Of a stretch of 23,469 nt of DNA, positions 6,543-14,737 are shown piece after piece (within the stretch, counting starts at the first letter, position 1; the number at the start of each line of letters is the position of its first letter). The DNA lies in NCBI GenBank assembly GCA_036522835.1, contig DATDFB010000251.1, forward strand, positions 1-23,469. The letters are read 5' to 3'. Under the pieces are notes generated by a model. The model did no database searches. It was not told the origin of the DNA and saw nothing but the letters and a program-made list of their open reading frames with translations. This DNA comes from DATDFB01 sp036522835 (GTDB lineage: Bacteria > Acidobacteriota > Thermoanaerobaculia > Gp7-AA8). Made by a program: the position numbers and the translations under genes.

Positions 6543-8693
6543 ATGGCGACTTACCTCGGCAATTCATCGTTGTCCCAGGCCGTCAAGGACCGGGTCGTCT
6601 CCACCTTCCAGCAGACTCTGGCGTTGTACAAGCAGGGGCGCCACGACGAGGTCATTCAGGGCTGCGGCCTGATCCTGCGCATGGATCCGCAGTTCGACCC
6701 GGCGAAGAAGCTGCTGGAGAAGACGCGCAACCCCTCGTCGCCGGTCGACGTCGACACGCTCCTGCCGACGACGAGCGATCCGATGGCCGACGCGCGCGCG
6801 GCGATGGCGGCGCGCGACTTCCAGCGCGTCGTCAACATCACCACCGAGGTACTGACCGACGATCTGCTCAACGACGACGCGCGCGTGCTCAACGAGCAGG
6901 CCCGCGAGAAGATGGAAGCCGCCCCCTTCGTCGAGCAATTCGTGCGCAAGTTCGATCAGGTCCTTTCCGCCGGCAACACCGCCGGCGCGCGCGCGGAGCT
7001 CGAGAAAGCGCGCTCGCTCGACGCCGATCACCCCGCCATCGCCAAGATGGAGGCGTCGCTCCCCTCCGCCGCGCCCGCCCCGCCGCCGGCCGCGTTCTCG
7101 TTCGACTCGCCGTCGTTCGTCGTGGAGGCGCCGGCGCCGCCGGCGTCGTCGCGCGGCACCGCGCAGGCGAGCGACTTCGGCTTCACGTTCGAAGAGGAGA
7201 AGGCGCCCGAGCCGCCGCCGCCCGCCGCGGCGCCGACGAGCTTCTCGTTCGACGACGGCTTCTCCTTCGACACGCCGGCGTCGAGCGATCCGTTCGCGTC
7301 GTTCAAGCCGGCGCCGGCCCCGGCGCCGCCGCCACCGCCACCGCCGGCACAGGACGAAGGACCGCGCACGTTCGACTTCGACTCGGCGTCGGTCGACATG
7401 GGCGACGACGATCAGAAGAAGATCGCGCAGTACCTCGCCGACGGCGACCGCGCCTTCGACGGCGGCGACTATCAGAAGGCCATCGATCTCTGGTCGCGCA
7501 TCTTCCTCATCGACGTCACGAACGACGAGGCCTCGCAGCGCATCGAGAAGGCGAAGGCGAAGCGCCGCGAGATCGAGCAGCGCACCGAAACCGTCATCGC
7601 CGCCGCCATGGCCGCCTATGACAAGCGCGACTACGAGACGGCGCGCGCGAAGTTCAACGAGGTGCTGCGCCTCGATCCGATGAACGAGACGGCGACGGAG
7701 TATCTGGAGCGTCTCGAGTCCGCGCCCACCGCAGCAACCGCGGCGGCACCGCCGCCTCCTCCGCCCTCGCCGAAGATCGACATCTTCGCCGACGATGACT
7801 TCGGCGGCGCCGAGACGCCGCTGATGCCGCCCGAGCCGCCGGCGGTGCCGGCGCCGATCCCTGCGAAACCCTCGGGGAAGGAAAAGGCGGTGCGTCCCGC
7901 CGCGGGCGCGAAGCGCAGCATGATGCCGGTCATCCTCGTCGTGCTGCTCGTGGCGATCCTCGGAGGCGGTGGTTGGTACGCGTGGCAGAAGATCATCAAC
8001 AAGCCGGCGGAGACGTCGGCGGCCTCCGAGGCGACGCTGCGGCAGGCGGAGGCGCTGGCGAAGAGTGGCAAGTACGACCAGGCCATGGCCATGCTCAAGG
8101 ACGTCAAGCCCGACGATCCGCTGCACGACCGCGCGCTGATGATGATCGCCGACCTGCAAAAGCGGAAGTCGCAGGCGGCGGAGATGGTCGACGGCCGCCC
8201 CGCCGCGGTGGTGTACCAGGAGAGCCTCGCCGCCGGGCAGCAGGCGTTCGCCGCGCACGACTACGATGCGGCGAAGAAGGCCTTCGACACGGCCACGCGC
8301 ATCAAGCCGCTCCCGCCCGACGTCGCGCCGCTCTACGATCAGGCCACCCAGCAGGTGGCGAAGCTCGACGCCGCGAAGTCGCTGTTCAAGGAGCAGAAGT
8401 ACGCCGACGCCATCGCGAACCTGCAGCCGCTCCTCGCCGCCGATCCGCAGAACCGCTCGATCCAGCGGATGCTCACCGATGCCCACTTCAACCTCGGCGC
8501 GCAAGCGCTGCAGGACGAGCACGGCAACCGCACCGGCGACGCCATCAAGGAGTTCGACGAGGTGCTCAAGGCCGACCCGAGCGACGAGCTGGCCAAGCGG
8601 AGCAAGCTCCTCGCGGAGCGCTACAATGGGCAGCCGAAGGATTTGCTGTACAAGATCTATGTGAAGTATTTGCCACTGCGGAAAGTTTCGTAG
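6543..8693 (+). CDS. Large TPR protein with one central membrane segment
   Basis: The 716-residue product has TPR-like helical pairs at about 10-60, 80-122, 290-390 and 485-700. Examples are ADGDRAFDGGDYQKAIDLW and AAYDKRDYETARAKFNEVLRLDP. A single membrane helix (MPVILVVLLVAILGGGGWY, about 461-480) divides the protein. Pro/Ala-rich linkers at about 175-285 and 395-455 carry repeated short acidic-aromatic motifs (FSFD, FTFEEE, FSFDDGFSFD, FDFD). With no signal peptide, the first 460 residues are probably cytoplasmic and the last 235 extracytoplasmic. A scaffold or secretion role is plausible but not shown. The start is set by the short divergent spacer. The stop codon is the first three bases of the following repeat. 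Confidence 0.82.
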   Translation: MATYLGNSSLSQAVKDRVVSTFQQTLALYKQGRHDEVIQGCGLILRMDPQFDPAKKLLEKTRNPSSPVDVDTLLPTTSDPMADARAAMAARDFQRVVNITTEVLTDDLLNDDARVLNEQAREKMEAAPFVEQFVRKFDQVLSAGNTAGARAELEKARSLDADHPAIAKMEASLPSAAPAPPPAAFSFDSPSFVVEAPAPPASSRGTAQASDFGFTFEEEKAPEPPPPAAAPTSFSFDDGFSFDTPASSDPFASFKPAPAPAPPPPPPPAQDEGPRTFDFDSASVDMGDDDQKKIAQYLADGDRAFDGGDYQKAIDLWSRIFLIDVTNDEASQRIEKAKAKRREIEQRTETVIAAAMAAYDKRDYETARAKFNEVLRLDPMNETATEYLERLESAPTAATAAAPPPPPPSPKIDIFADDDFGGAETPLMPPEPPAVPAPIPAKPSGKEKAVRPAAGAKRSMMPVILVVLLVAILGGGGWYAWQKIINKPAETSAASEATLRQAEALAKSGKYDQAMAMLKDVKPDDPLHDRALMMIADLQKRKSQAAEMVDGRPAAVVYQESLAAGQQAFAAHDYDAAKKAFDTATRIKPLPPDVAPLYDQATQQVAKLDAAKSLFKEQKYADAIANLQPLLAADPQNRSIQRMLTDAHFNLGAQALQDEHGNRTGDAIKEFDEVLKADPSDELAKRSKLLAERYNGQPKDLLYKIYVKYLPLRKVS

Positions 8694-8766
8694 GTTCTTG
8701 AGTGCTTAGGTTCTTAAGTTCTTAGGTAAGAACCTAAGAACCTAAGAACCTAACAACCTAAGAACT
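8691..8766. repeat. Self-complementary AAGAACCT-type tandem repeat
   Basis: The left part holds units of TAGGTTCTTA type (8691-8727). The right part holds four degenerate units of CCTAAGAA (8728-8766), largely complementary to the left. It is AT-richer than all surroundings and fills the spacer between the TPR and RDD genes. The TPR stop codon is inside the first unit. A transcript would fold into a long hairpin. No T-tract follows. Confidence 0.85.
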
Positions 8767-8780
8767 ACTGGGAGGGCGTG

Positions 8781-9173
8781 ATGCGATTCGACGAAGTGGA
8801 GCTCGAGCCGGTACCGTTCGACCTTCCCGAACCGCCGCCGCCCCCCACCGCCCGCTCCCAGCTCCTCCGCCGCGCGGCCGCGATGCTCATTGACGTCTCC
8901 CTCTTCGCGGCGCTGGCCCTGGCGCTCTCGCCGCTGCTGCCGGCGGCGATGAGCTGGATGGCCGTCGCCGGGCTGGCCGGCTTCGTCATCCTCGTCTCGT
9001 ATTACTACTTCGTCGGCTCGTGGGTGCTGTGGGGGAAGACCATCGGCGGCGCGATCTTCGACGTGCGCGTGAGCGGCGCGGCGTCGCTGCGCGAAGCGTC
9101 GCTGCGGTGGCTCGTGCTCTGCGCGATCATGCTCGGCGCGGCGGCCGGCCTCTTCGCCTACTTCAGGGCTTAG
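8781..9173 (+). CDS. RDD family membrane protein
   Basis: The 130-residue product has a Pro/Glu-rich N-terminal tail (1-35). The RDD-type segment follows: RRAAAMLIDVSLFAALALAL with Arg and Asp before the first membrane helix. A second hydrophobic pair comes next (WMAVAGLAGFVILVSYYYFVGS), then WGKTIGGAIFDVRV, the typical post-TM2 RDD motif (GKTxGk...rVv). A last helix is LVLCAIMLGAAAGLFAYF. Function is unknown, and RDD proteins are often proposed to be transporters. A good ribosome-binding site (GGGAGGG, 8770-8776) fixes the ATG at 8781. Its 3' end overlaps the convergent NrfD-type gene by 11 bp. Confidence 0.82.
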   Translation: MRFDEVELEPVPFDLPEPPPPPTARSQLLRRAAAMLIDVSLFAALALALSPLLPAAMSWMAVAGLAGFVILVSYYYFVGSWVLWGKTIGGAIFDVRVSGAASLREASLRWLVLCAIMLGAAAGLFAYFRA

Positions 9174-9927
9174 AGCGGTTCGCGCTCTTCTTTCCCGCCT
9201 CCACCCAGGCGATGCGCGTAATGAGCGACCCCAAGAGCTGCGACGCGGCGGCGGCCTGACGGGTCTTGCGCGAGCCGATGAGGCGCAGGATCAGAGGCAG
9301 CGGGCCGGAGAACATGCCGCCGATGCGCGTGGTGATGTCCGTGCCGCCCTTCGCCTCGATGCGCACGCCGATCGCCGTCTCCGTCGCGGCCGCGGCGGAG
9401 GCGAGCCGTCCCAACGCTTTGTCATTGTGGCCGAGGAGCTCGAGGAGTGATGCGGCGCTGGCCAGGCCGGAGGCGCCGAAGTGGATCGGCAGCGTGCCGG
9501 CGTAGCGCTTCCACTCCGGGATCGCGGTCGCACCGAGGAGGACGCCGGTGTAGGTGGCCATGACCAGGCCCGTCGCCGCGGAGACGACGGCGGCGGCATC
9601 GCTGATCAGCGCCGCCGTCGACGCGCCGCCGAACACCGCCAGCGTCCAGGCGCCGACCGACATGGGGCTCTGCGGCTTGAACACGCGCAGCATGTTGAGG
9701 AAACGCTCGGGGCGTCCGAGGTCGAGGATCAGGAGCGGCGTGGAGAGCATGGCGCCGCCGGCGGCGATGCGGCGGGCGTCGCGTACGAGTTTCTTATCCG
9801 CGCCGCCGAGCTGCGCGGCCACGCCGATCATCGCCGCCGCGCCGGCCGCCCCGCCAACGAAAAAGTAGAGCGGCACTTCCCACGTCCAGACGGGCTTCTT
9901 CAGCAGCGGTACGTCGTAGTAGCTCAT
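9163..9927 (-). CDS. NrfD/PsrC-type membrane anchor subunit of formate dehydrogenase
   Basis: The 254-residue product begins MSYYDVPLLKKPVWTWEVPLYFFVGGAAGAAAMIG, the hallmark N-terminus of NrfD-like quinone-reactive anchors. ILDLGRPERFLNMLRVFKPQSPMSVGAW is the characteristic conserved loop of the family. About six or seven hydrophobic segments are visible, fewer than in full PsrC. It follows the molybdopterin and FeS subunits, so it probably anchors the complex and passes electrons to quinone in place of the cytochrome b gamma subunit of E. coli FDH-N/O. It is separated from fdhB by 97 bp of a palindromic element. Its stop overlaps the convergent RDD gene. Confidence 0.88.
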   Translation of the reverse strand: MSYYDVPLLKKPVWTWEVPLYFFVGGAAGAAAMIGVAAQLGGADKKLVRDARRIAAGGAMLSTPLLILDLGRPERFLNMLRVFKPQSPMSVGAWTLAVFGGASTAALISDAAAVVSAATGLVMATYTGVLLGATAIPEWKRYAGTLPIHFGASGLASAASLLELLGHNDKALGRLASAAAATETAIGVRIEAKGGTDITTRIGGMFSGPLPLILRLIGSRKTRQAAAASQLLGSLITRIAWVEAGKKSANRSKP

Positions 9928-9931
9928 AACG

Positions 9932-10058
9932 AGGTCACAGGGCACAGGGGACGGGGCGCAGGTGGTTGTCTTGCCACTGCACGAGCTCGTGCCCATGGCT
10001 GACAGTCGTGCAACAGCGAGAACATCATCTGTGCCCCGTCCCCTGTGCCCTGTGACCT
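9932..10058. repeat. Heptamer-based inverted repeat element, copy 3, inside the fdh operon
   Basis: It has perfect 26-bp arms (9932-9957 and 10033-10058) made of 7-bp units such as ACAGGGC, ACAGGGG and ACGGGGC. The interior shares GGTTGTCTTGCC and GAACATCATCTG with the copy at 876-982 and contains about 25-30 bp of extra sequence. The right arm lies in the fdhB reading frame and encodes its last residues. The left arm is 5 bp upstream of the start of the NrfD-type gene. In the operon message this would be a very stable intercistronic hairpin. Confidence 0.9.
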
Positions 10059-10825
10059 ATTCCGAATGCGACCAGCGACGCGATCGCAATCGCCGCCGCG
10101 CCCACCGCGGCCGCGCTCCACGCCTTCTTCAGCAGCACCGCCGGCACTTCCGGTTTCTCGGGCAGGTTGTAACTGCGCGCGTCGCCGCGCACGAGAAAGA
10201 ACGCATGCGTGCCGCCGACGCTCGTCTCCTTCGGGTTCCAGAGGCGCGCGTCGGTCATGCCGAACGCGTGCAGACGGGCGATGCGCTCGTCGGCGTAGCG
10301 CTCGAGCTGCGCGAGATCGCCGAAGAGGATCGAGCCGGTCGGGCACGCCGTCGCGCACGCCGGCTGCAAGCCCGCCTTCTGGCGGTCGTAGCAGAACGTG
10401 CACTTGAAGGCGCGGCCGTCGTCGGGGCGGCGGTCGATCACGCCGAAGGGGCAGGTGACGACGCAGTAGCCGCAGCCGTTGCAGATGTCGGGCTGCACGT
10501 AGACGCCGCCGAACTCCGTGCGGATGATCGACCCCGTCGGACACGCCTCCAGGCACCCGGCATGCTCGCAGTGCTTGCACACGTCCGACGAGAACTCCCA
10601 CGTCATCGCCTCGGCCGCATTGCCGCCGCGTCCCACCGCCGGATCGCGCTCCACGAACTTCACGTGCCGCCACGTCGAGTGCCCGAGCGCGAGCGTGTTG
10701 TCGTACGACTTGCCGCTCCAGCGGAAGCCGTCGTCGGGGACGCCGTTCCACTCCTTGCACGCCACCTCGCAGGCCTTGCAGCCGATGCAGAGCGTCGAGT
10801 CGGTGAAGAAGCCGGTGACGGTCAT
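10025..10825 (-). CDS. fdhB: Formate dehydrogenase FeS (beta) subunit, four [4Fe-4S] clusters
   Basis: The 266-residue electron-transfer subunit resembles FdnH/FdoH. Four cysteine groups are visible: CIGCKACEVAC (13-23), CKHCEHAGCLEACP (83-96), CNGCGYCVVTCP (115-126) and CTFC...CATACP (142-162). A single membrane helix lies near the C-terminus (about 236-256). The ATG at 10825 overlaps the fdhA stop (ATGA), so synthesis is coupled. The last residues, GHRAQGTGHR, and the stop are encoded by the arm of a palindromic repeat, so the native C-terminus was probably different. It transfers electrons from the molybdopterin subunit to the membrane anchor. Confidence 0.93.
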   Translation of the reverse strand: MTVTGFFTDSTLCIGCKACEVACKEWNGVPDDGFRWSGKSYDNTLALGHSTWRHVKFVERDPAVGRGGNAAEAMTWEFSSDVCKHCEHAGCLEACPTGSIIRTEFGGVYVQPDICNGCGYCVVTCPFGVIDRRPDDGRAFKCTFCYDRQKAGLQPACATACPTGSILFGDLAQLERYADERIARLHAFGMTDARLWNPKETSVGGTHAFFLVRGDARSYNLPEKPEVPAVLLKKAWSAAAVGAAAIAIASLVAFGIGHRAQGTGHR

Positions 10826-13800
10826 GCTCTTGTCAGCCTGCACGAGATTCCCTTCGATTCGAAGATGCGCACGTTCGGCTCCTCCGACATGGCCACGAGA
10901 TCGTTGACGACGTCGCCCGTCACCAGGCCGTTGGGGCCCCAGTGATACGGCAGGCCGACGTGGTGGACGCGGCGGCCGTCGATGGCGAGCGGCGGCATGC
11001 GCGCGGTGACGAGCGCGCGCGCGGTGATGGAGCCGCGCGCGGTGGCGACGCGCACGACGTCGCCGTTCTCGACGCCCGCTTCCTCGGCGAGCTCCGGCGA
11101 GATCTCGGCGAAGAGCTCCGGCTGCAGCTCCGCGAGGTGCGGCAGCGTGCGCGACATGCCGCCGGCGGTGTGGTGCTCGGTCAGGCGGTACGTCGTCAGC
11201 ACGTGCGGGAAGCGCGGGTCGGGCGAGTGCGCGTATTCATTGCCCTCGCGCTCCATCGTCAACGCCGCCGGGTTGCGCTGCTGCGACGGGTAGAGCGGAT
11301 TCTCGACGTTCGACTCGAGCGGCTCGTAGTGCGCCGGCAGCGGACCGTCCTTGAGGCCCGACGGCACCCAGATCCAGCCGACGCCGTCGGGATGCATGAT
11401 GAACGGCGCGTCGCCGGGAAGCGCTTCGTCGCCGCCCTTCTCCGCATCGCCCTTGAAGTCGGGGCGCTTGCTCTTCGTGAAGTCGGCCACGTCGTCGCCC
11501 ACCCACTCCCCCTTCGCCTCGTCCCACCAGACGAGCTTCTTCCGCTCGCTCCACGGCGCGCCGTCGGGCGCGGCGGAGCAGCGGTTGTACAGGATGCGGC
11601 GGTCGAGCGGCCAGGCGTAGCCCCAGCCGTGGCCGTAGCGGCCGCTGGGCTTGCGGGCGTGGGCCTTGTTCTCGCCGTCGAAGACGCCGGAGTAGATCCA
11701 GCAGCCGCACGTCGTCGAGCCGTCCGCTTTGAGGTCGCTGAAGTTCTTGATGGGAAGCTGGCGCCCCTCACCCGGCGCTGGCGCGCCACCCTCTCCCCGC
11801 TCGCGGGGAGAGGGGCCTTCGGACCAGCCGTGGATCTCGCGCAGCACTTCTTCCACATCTTCATCTTTGTAGTCCCACGTCAGCGCGCGCAGGCCCGCAT
11901 CGCGCGGACGATCCGTGGCGCGCCCTTTCATGAGGCGCCCGAGCTTCACGACGAACGTGTAGTCGCTCTGCGCGTCCCCGGGCGGCTCCACCGCTTTCTC
12001 CCGCCACTGCAGGAGGCGCTGCGTGTTCGTGAACGTCCCCTCCTTTTCCACGTGCGACGCGGCGGGGAAGAGAAACACTTCCGTTTCGGAATCGAGCGCC
12101 TCCTTCCAGAACGTTGCCGTCTCCGTCTCCACCATGTCCAGCACGACCAGCCACTTCAGCTTCTGGAGGGCCCGGCGCTCGAACTTCGCGTTCGGCGCGC
12201 CGACCGCGGGGTTCTGTCCCATCACGAACAATCCCTCGACCTTGCCGTCGGCCATCTCGCTCCAGTAGCCCTGATGCGAGTGATCGCCGGTGAGCCGCGG
12301 CAGCCAGTCGAAGCCGAAGTCGTTCGCCTTCGTGGCCGCGTCGCCGTAGTAGGCCTTGAGCAGCGAGACGATGTACTTGTCGAGGTTCCACCACCACCCT
12401 TTCGGCGAGCGGTGGCGTTTGATGTACTGCGTGAGCCCGCGCTCGTCGGGCGCGCCGTGCGTCGGCATCGGCAGATAGCCGGGAAGGATGTCGTAGAGCG
12501 TCGGGATGTCGGTCGAGCCTTGGATCGAGGCGTGTCCGCGCAGCGCCATGATCCCGCCGCCCGGCCGCCCGATGTTGCCTAGGAGCAACTGCAGGATCGA
12601 CGCGGCGCGGATGATCTGCACGCCGGTCGAATGCTGCGTCCAGCCGACGGCGTAACAAATCGCGCCGGTCTTCTCGCGTCCCGACGCGCGCGTGAAGACG
12701 TCCGCCACTTCGAGGAAGCGCGCGCGCGGAATCCCGCACGTGCGCTCGACCAGCTCCGGCGTGTAGCGCGCGAAGTGGCGCTTCAGCACCTGGTAGACGC
12801 AGCGCGGATGCTCTAGCGTCTGGTCCTGCCGCGGCTCGTCCAGATCCTGCGCTTCGCCGCCGCGGTCCTTCGCGTGTCCGCCGCCCTCCGCTTTCATCCC
12901 CGGCGCGCCGCCTTTCGGCTCCGCCCCCTCGTAGAGCCACGTCTTCGAGTCGTACTGCGTCCCGTCCCACCCGCTGAACAGGCCGCCGAGGTCCTCGGTG
13001 TCCTGGAAGTCCTCGCGGAGGATCGTCGGCGCGTTCGTGTAATGCACGACGTACTCGCGGAAGTCGCGCTCGTTCTGGAGGACGTAGTTGATCATCGCGC
13101 CAAGGAAAACGAGATCACTGCCGGCGCGCAGCGGCAGCCAGTAGTCGGCCATGGCCGAGGTGCGCGTGAAGCGCGGATCGACGTGAATCACCTTCGCGCC
13201 GTTGCCTTCGCGCGCCTCCATCACCCACTGGAAGCCGACCGGGTGGTTCTCCGCCATCGACGAGCCCATGATGAGAATCGCATCGGCGTTGGCGAGGTCC
13301 TGCTGCGCCGTGGTGGCGCCGCCGCGGCCGAACGAGGTGCCCAGACCGGGCACCGTGGAGCTGTGTCATATCCGCGCCTGATTGGAGAGACAGACCATCC
13401 CCAATCCGGCGGTGAAGAGCTTCTTGATGAGGTAGTTCTCTTCGATGTCGAGCGTGGCGCCGCCGAGGTGGGCGACGCCGGTGGTGTGCATGACGCCGTC
13501 GTCGAACGTGCGCTCGCGCGACGCCCACAGCCGCTCCGCCACCATCTCCATGGCCTGCTCGGCCGGGATCTCCATCCAGGCCCGCGCGCGCGGCGCGCGA
13601 TAGCGCACGCGCGTGAGCCGCGCGGAGTGCGTCACGAGCTCGTAGCTGTCGGCTCCCTTCGGGCAGAGATGGCCGCGCGAGATCGGCGACTCCGGATCGC
13701 CTTCGATGGAGACGAGCTTTCCGCCGCGATGAAAGACGAGCTGGCCGCAGCCGACGCCGCAGTACGGGCAGATGGAGCGCGCCGCCTGCGCCCCTTCATT

Positions 13801-13911
13801 CTTCGGGCGCAGCGCGCGCGTGGCGTCGCTCATCGCCTCGGCGCCGGTACCGTCGCCGCCGGTTTGGAGCTGGCGGATCAGAGGCCATCTGAGAAGGAGC
13901 TCGGCAAGCAT
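10822..13911 (-). CDS. fdhA: Formate dehydrogenase catalytic subunit, selenocysteine-containing (TGA read-through)
   Basis: Read with the TGA at 13368-13366 as selenocysteine, the gene encodes 1029 residues, close to FdnG/FdoG (about 1015). The N-terminal [4Fe-4S] site is C48-PYC51-GVGC55 with C83-PKG. The active-site context is CLSNQARI-U182-HSSTVPGLGTSFGRG, matching the Sec-His pair of formate dehydrogenases. The molybdopterin regions follow (GSSMAENHPVGFQW, HPRCVYQVLKRHFARYTPE), then the C-terminal MGD-binding domain. It oxidises formate to CO2 at a bis-MGD Mo or W centre. No twin-arginine signal is seen, so a cytoplasmic-side location is likely, unlike E. coli FDH-N. A palindrome-encoded insertion (SPRERGEGGAPAPGEG) lies at about residues 699-714, and a Gly/charged insertion at about 335-360. 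A 40-bp spacer follows the DUF4239 gene. Automatic callers would split it into two ORFs. Confidence 0.93.
11764..11815. repeat. Palindromic repeat in frame inside fdhA
   Basis: Perfect 12-bp arms (11789-11800 and 11803-11814) with a 2-nt loop, sequence type CCCTCTCCCCGC, are preceded by a second GC-rich dyad (GGCGCTGGCGCGCC). On the coding strand this reads SPRERGEGGAPAPGEG, a peptide foreign to formate dehydrogenases, placed between LREIHGWS and the conserved NFSDLKADGSTTCGCW. The gene stays open. It looks like an inserted mobile palindrome tolerated at a surface loop. Confidence 0.85.
13336..13368 (-). promoter_or_regulatory. Bacterial SECIS element and selenocysteine TGA
   Basis: The TGA at 13368-13366 is followed by 11 nt, then the hairpin GGTGCCC-GGTCT-GGGCACC (13354-13336), a perfect 7-bp stem with a GGTCT loop. 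Known bacterial SECIS elements of fdhF and fdnG have the SelB-recognised GGUCU apical loop at the same distance from UGA. One difference is that no bulged U is visible in the stem. The element lies in coding sequence, as in E. coli. It implies that selA, selB, selC and selD are elsewhere in the genome. Confidence 0.93.
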
Positions 13912-13951
13912 GCTAATTTCAATCCAGCGTTGCCGTTGCCCGGCAGCGCCT

Positions 13952-14737
13952 TCATCGGCTGCCGTCGGCGTCGATCATCCTCACGACGTCGACGAAGGCG
14001 TCGGGCTTGACGCTCATGTCGCCGCCGTACGGATCGGCCAGCGCGGCCACGATGAGGATGGCGTACGCCAGCAGCGCCGCGACGAAGATCGTCACCCCGA
14101 TCTGCAGGAGGCGATTGTGGACGCCGATGAAGAGCGTCATGAGCAGCACGCCGGCGCCGCCGCAGAAGACGAACGTCCACATCATCGGCGGGACGCTGGC
14201 CTCGTCCGCGCTGAGGCGCTCCCGCCGCGTGGCGGCGAGCTCGTTCAACACGCGCAGCGATTCGGAGAGGAACGCCGCGTGCGTGACGTCGCCGGGGACG
14301 ACGCGCATCGACGTGTAGCGCTGCCAGATCGTCCGCCAGACGCGCGCGCTCGGCATCGGAGCGCCGTCGTTCGCCTCCATCGCCTTCCAGTCCTGCACGG
14401 CCACGGTCTGCGCGTACTCGCGCCACAGCGCGCGGATGGCCGGGCCGTCGGGGAGCCCGGCCGCGTCGTGCCACAGCTCGTTGACCTCCTCGGCCTCGCG
14501 CGACACGATCGAGCCGGTGGCGTCGAAGTGCTGCCAGACGATGACCGCGGCGAAGGCGAGGTAGACGCCGTAGACGACGCCGACGAACGAGTAGGCGAAG
14601 CCGACGAAGTCGTTGTGCTCCTTGAGCGCATGCGGCGGCGCAAACCGGCGAACGATCAGCACGGCCACCACGGAGACGAGCACGACGGCGGCGAGGATGA
14701 GACCGCGCGTCAGCGGCTGATCGGCCCAGGCCATCAT
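13952..14737 (-). CDS. DUF4239 bestrophin-like membrane protein
   Basis: The 261-residue product has four hydrophobic segments (about 11-30, 47-68, 186-205 and 211-232). A soluble helical region (72-180) separates the two pairs. Characteristic DUF4239 stretches are present: FVGFAYSFVGVVYGVYLAFAAVIVW, TRRERLSADEASVPPMMW, and the C-terminal ADPYGGDMSVKPDAF. The family is described as bestrophin-like, so an anion channel or related role is possible but unproven. The ATG at 14737 overlaps the stop of the upstream pLGIC homologue (ATGA), so the two are translationally coupled. fdhA begins 40 bp downstream in the same direction. Confidence 0.85.
   Translation of the reverse strand: MMAWADQPLTRGLILAAVVLVSVVAVLIVRRFAPPHALKEHNDFVGFAYSFVGVVYGVYLAFAAVIVWQHFDATGSIVSREAEEVNELWHDAAGLPDGPAIRALWREYAQTVAVQDWKAMEANDGAPMPSARVWRTIWQRYTSMRVVPGDVTHAAFLSESLRVLNELAATRRERLSADEASVPPMMWTFVFCGGAGVLLMTLFIGVHNRLLQIGVTIFVAALLAYAILIVAALADPYGGDMSVKPDAFVDVVRMIDADGSR

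Noticed and set aside
6564..8522. Minus-strand open frame of 652 codons opposite the TPR gene
   Set aside because: Low-complexity Arg/Leu/Gly translation mirrors the TPR codons; no domain and no independent start signal.
13366..13911. Nonsense mutation or separate small molybdopterin gene
   Set aside because: The TGA is at the exact selenocysteine position, the flanking frames are fully conserved and a SECIS hairpin follows.
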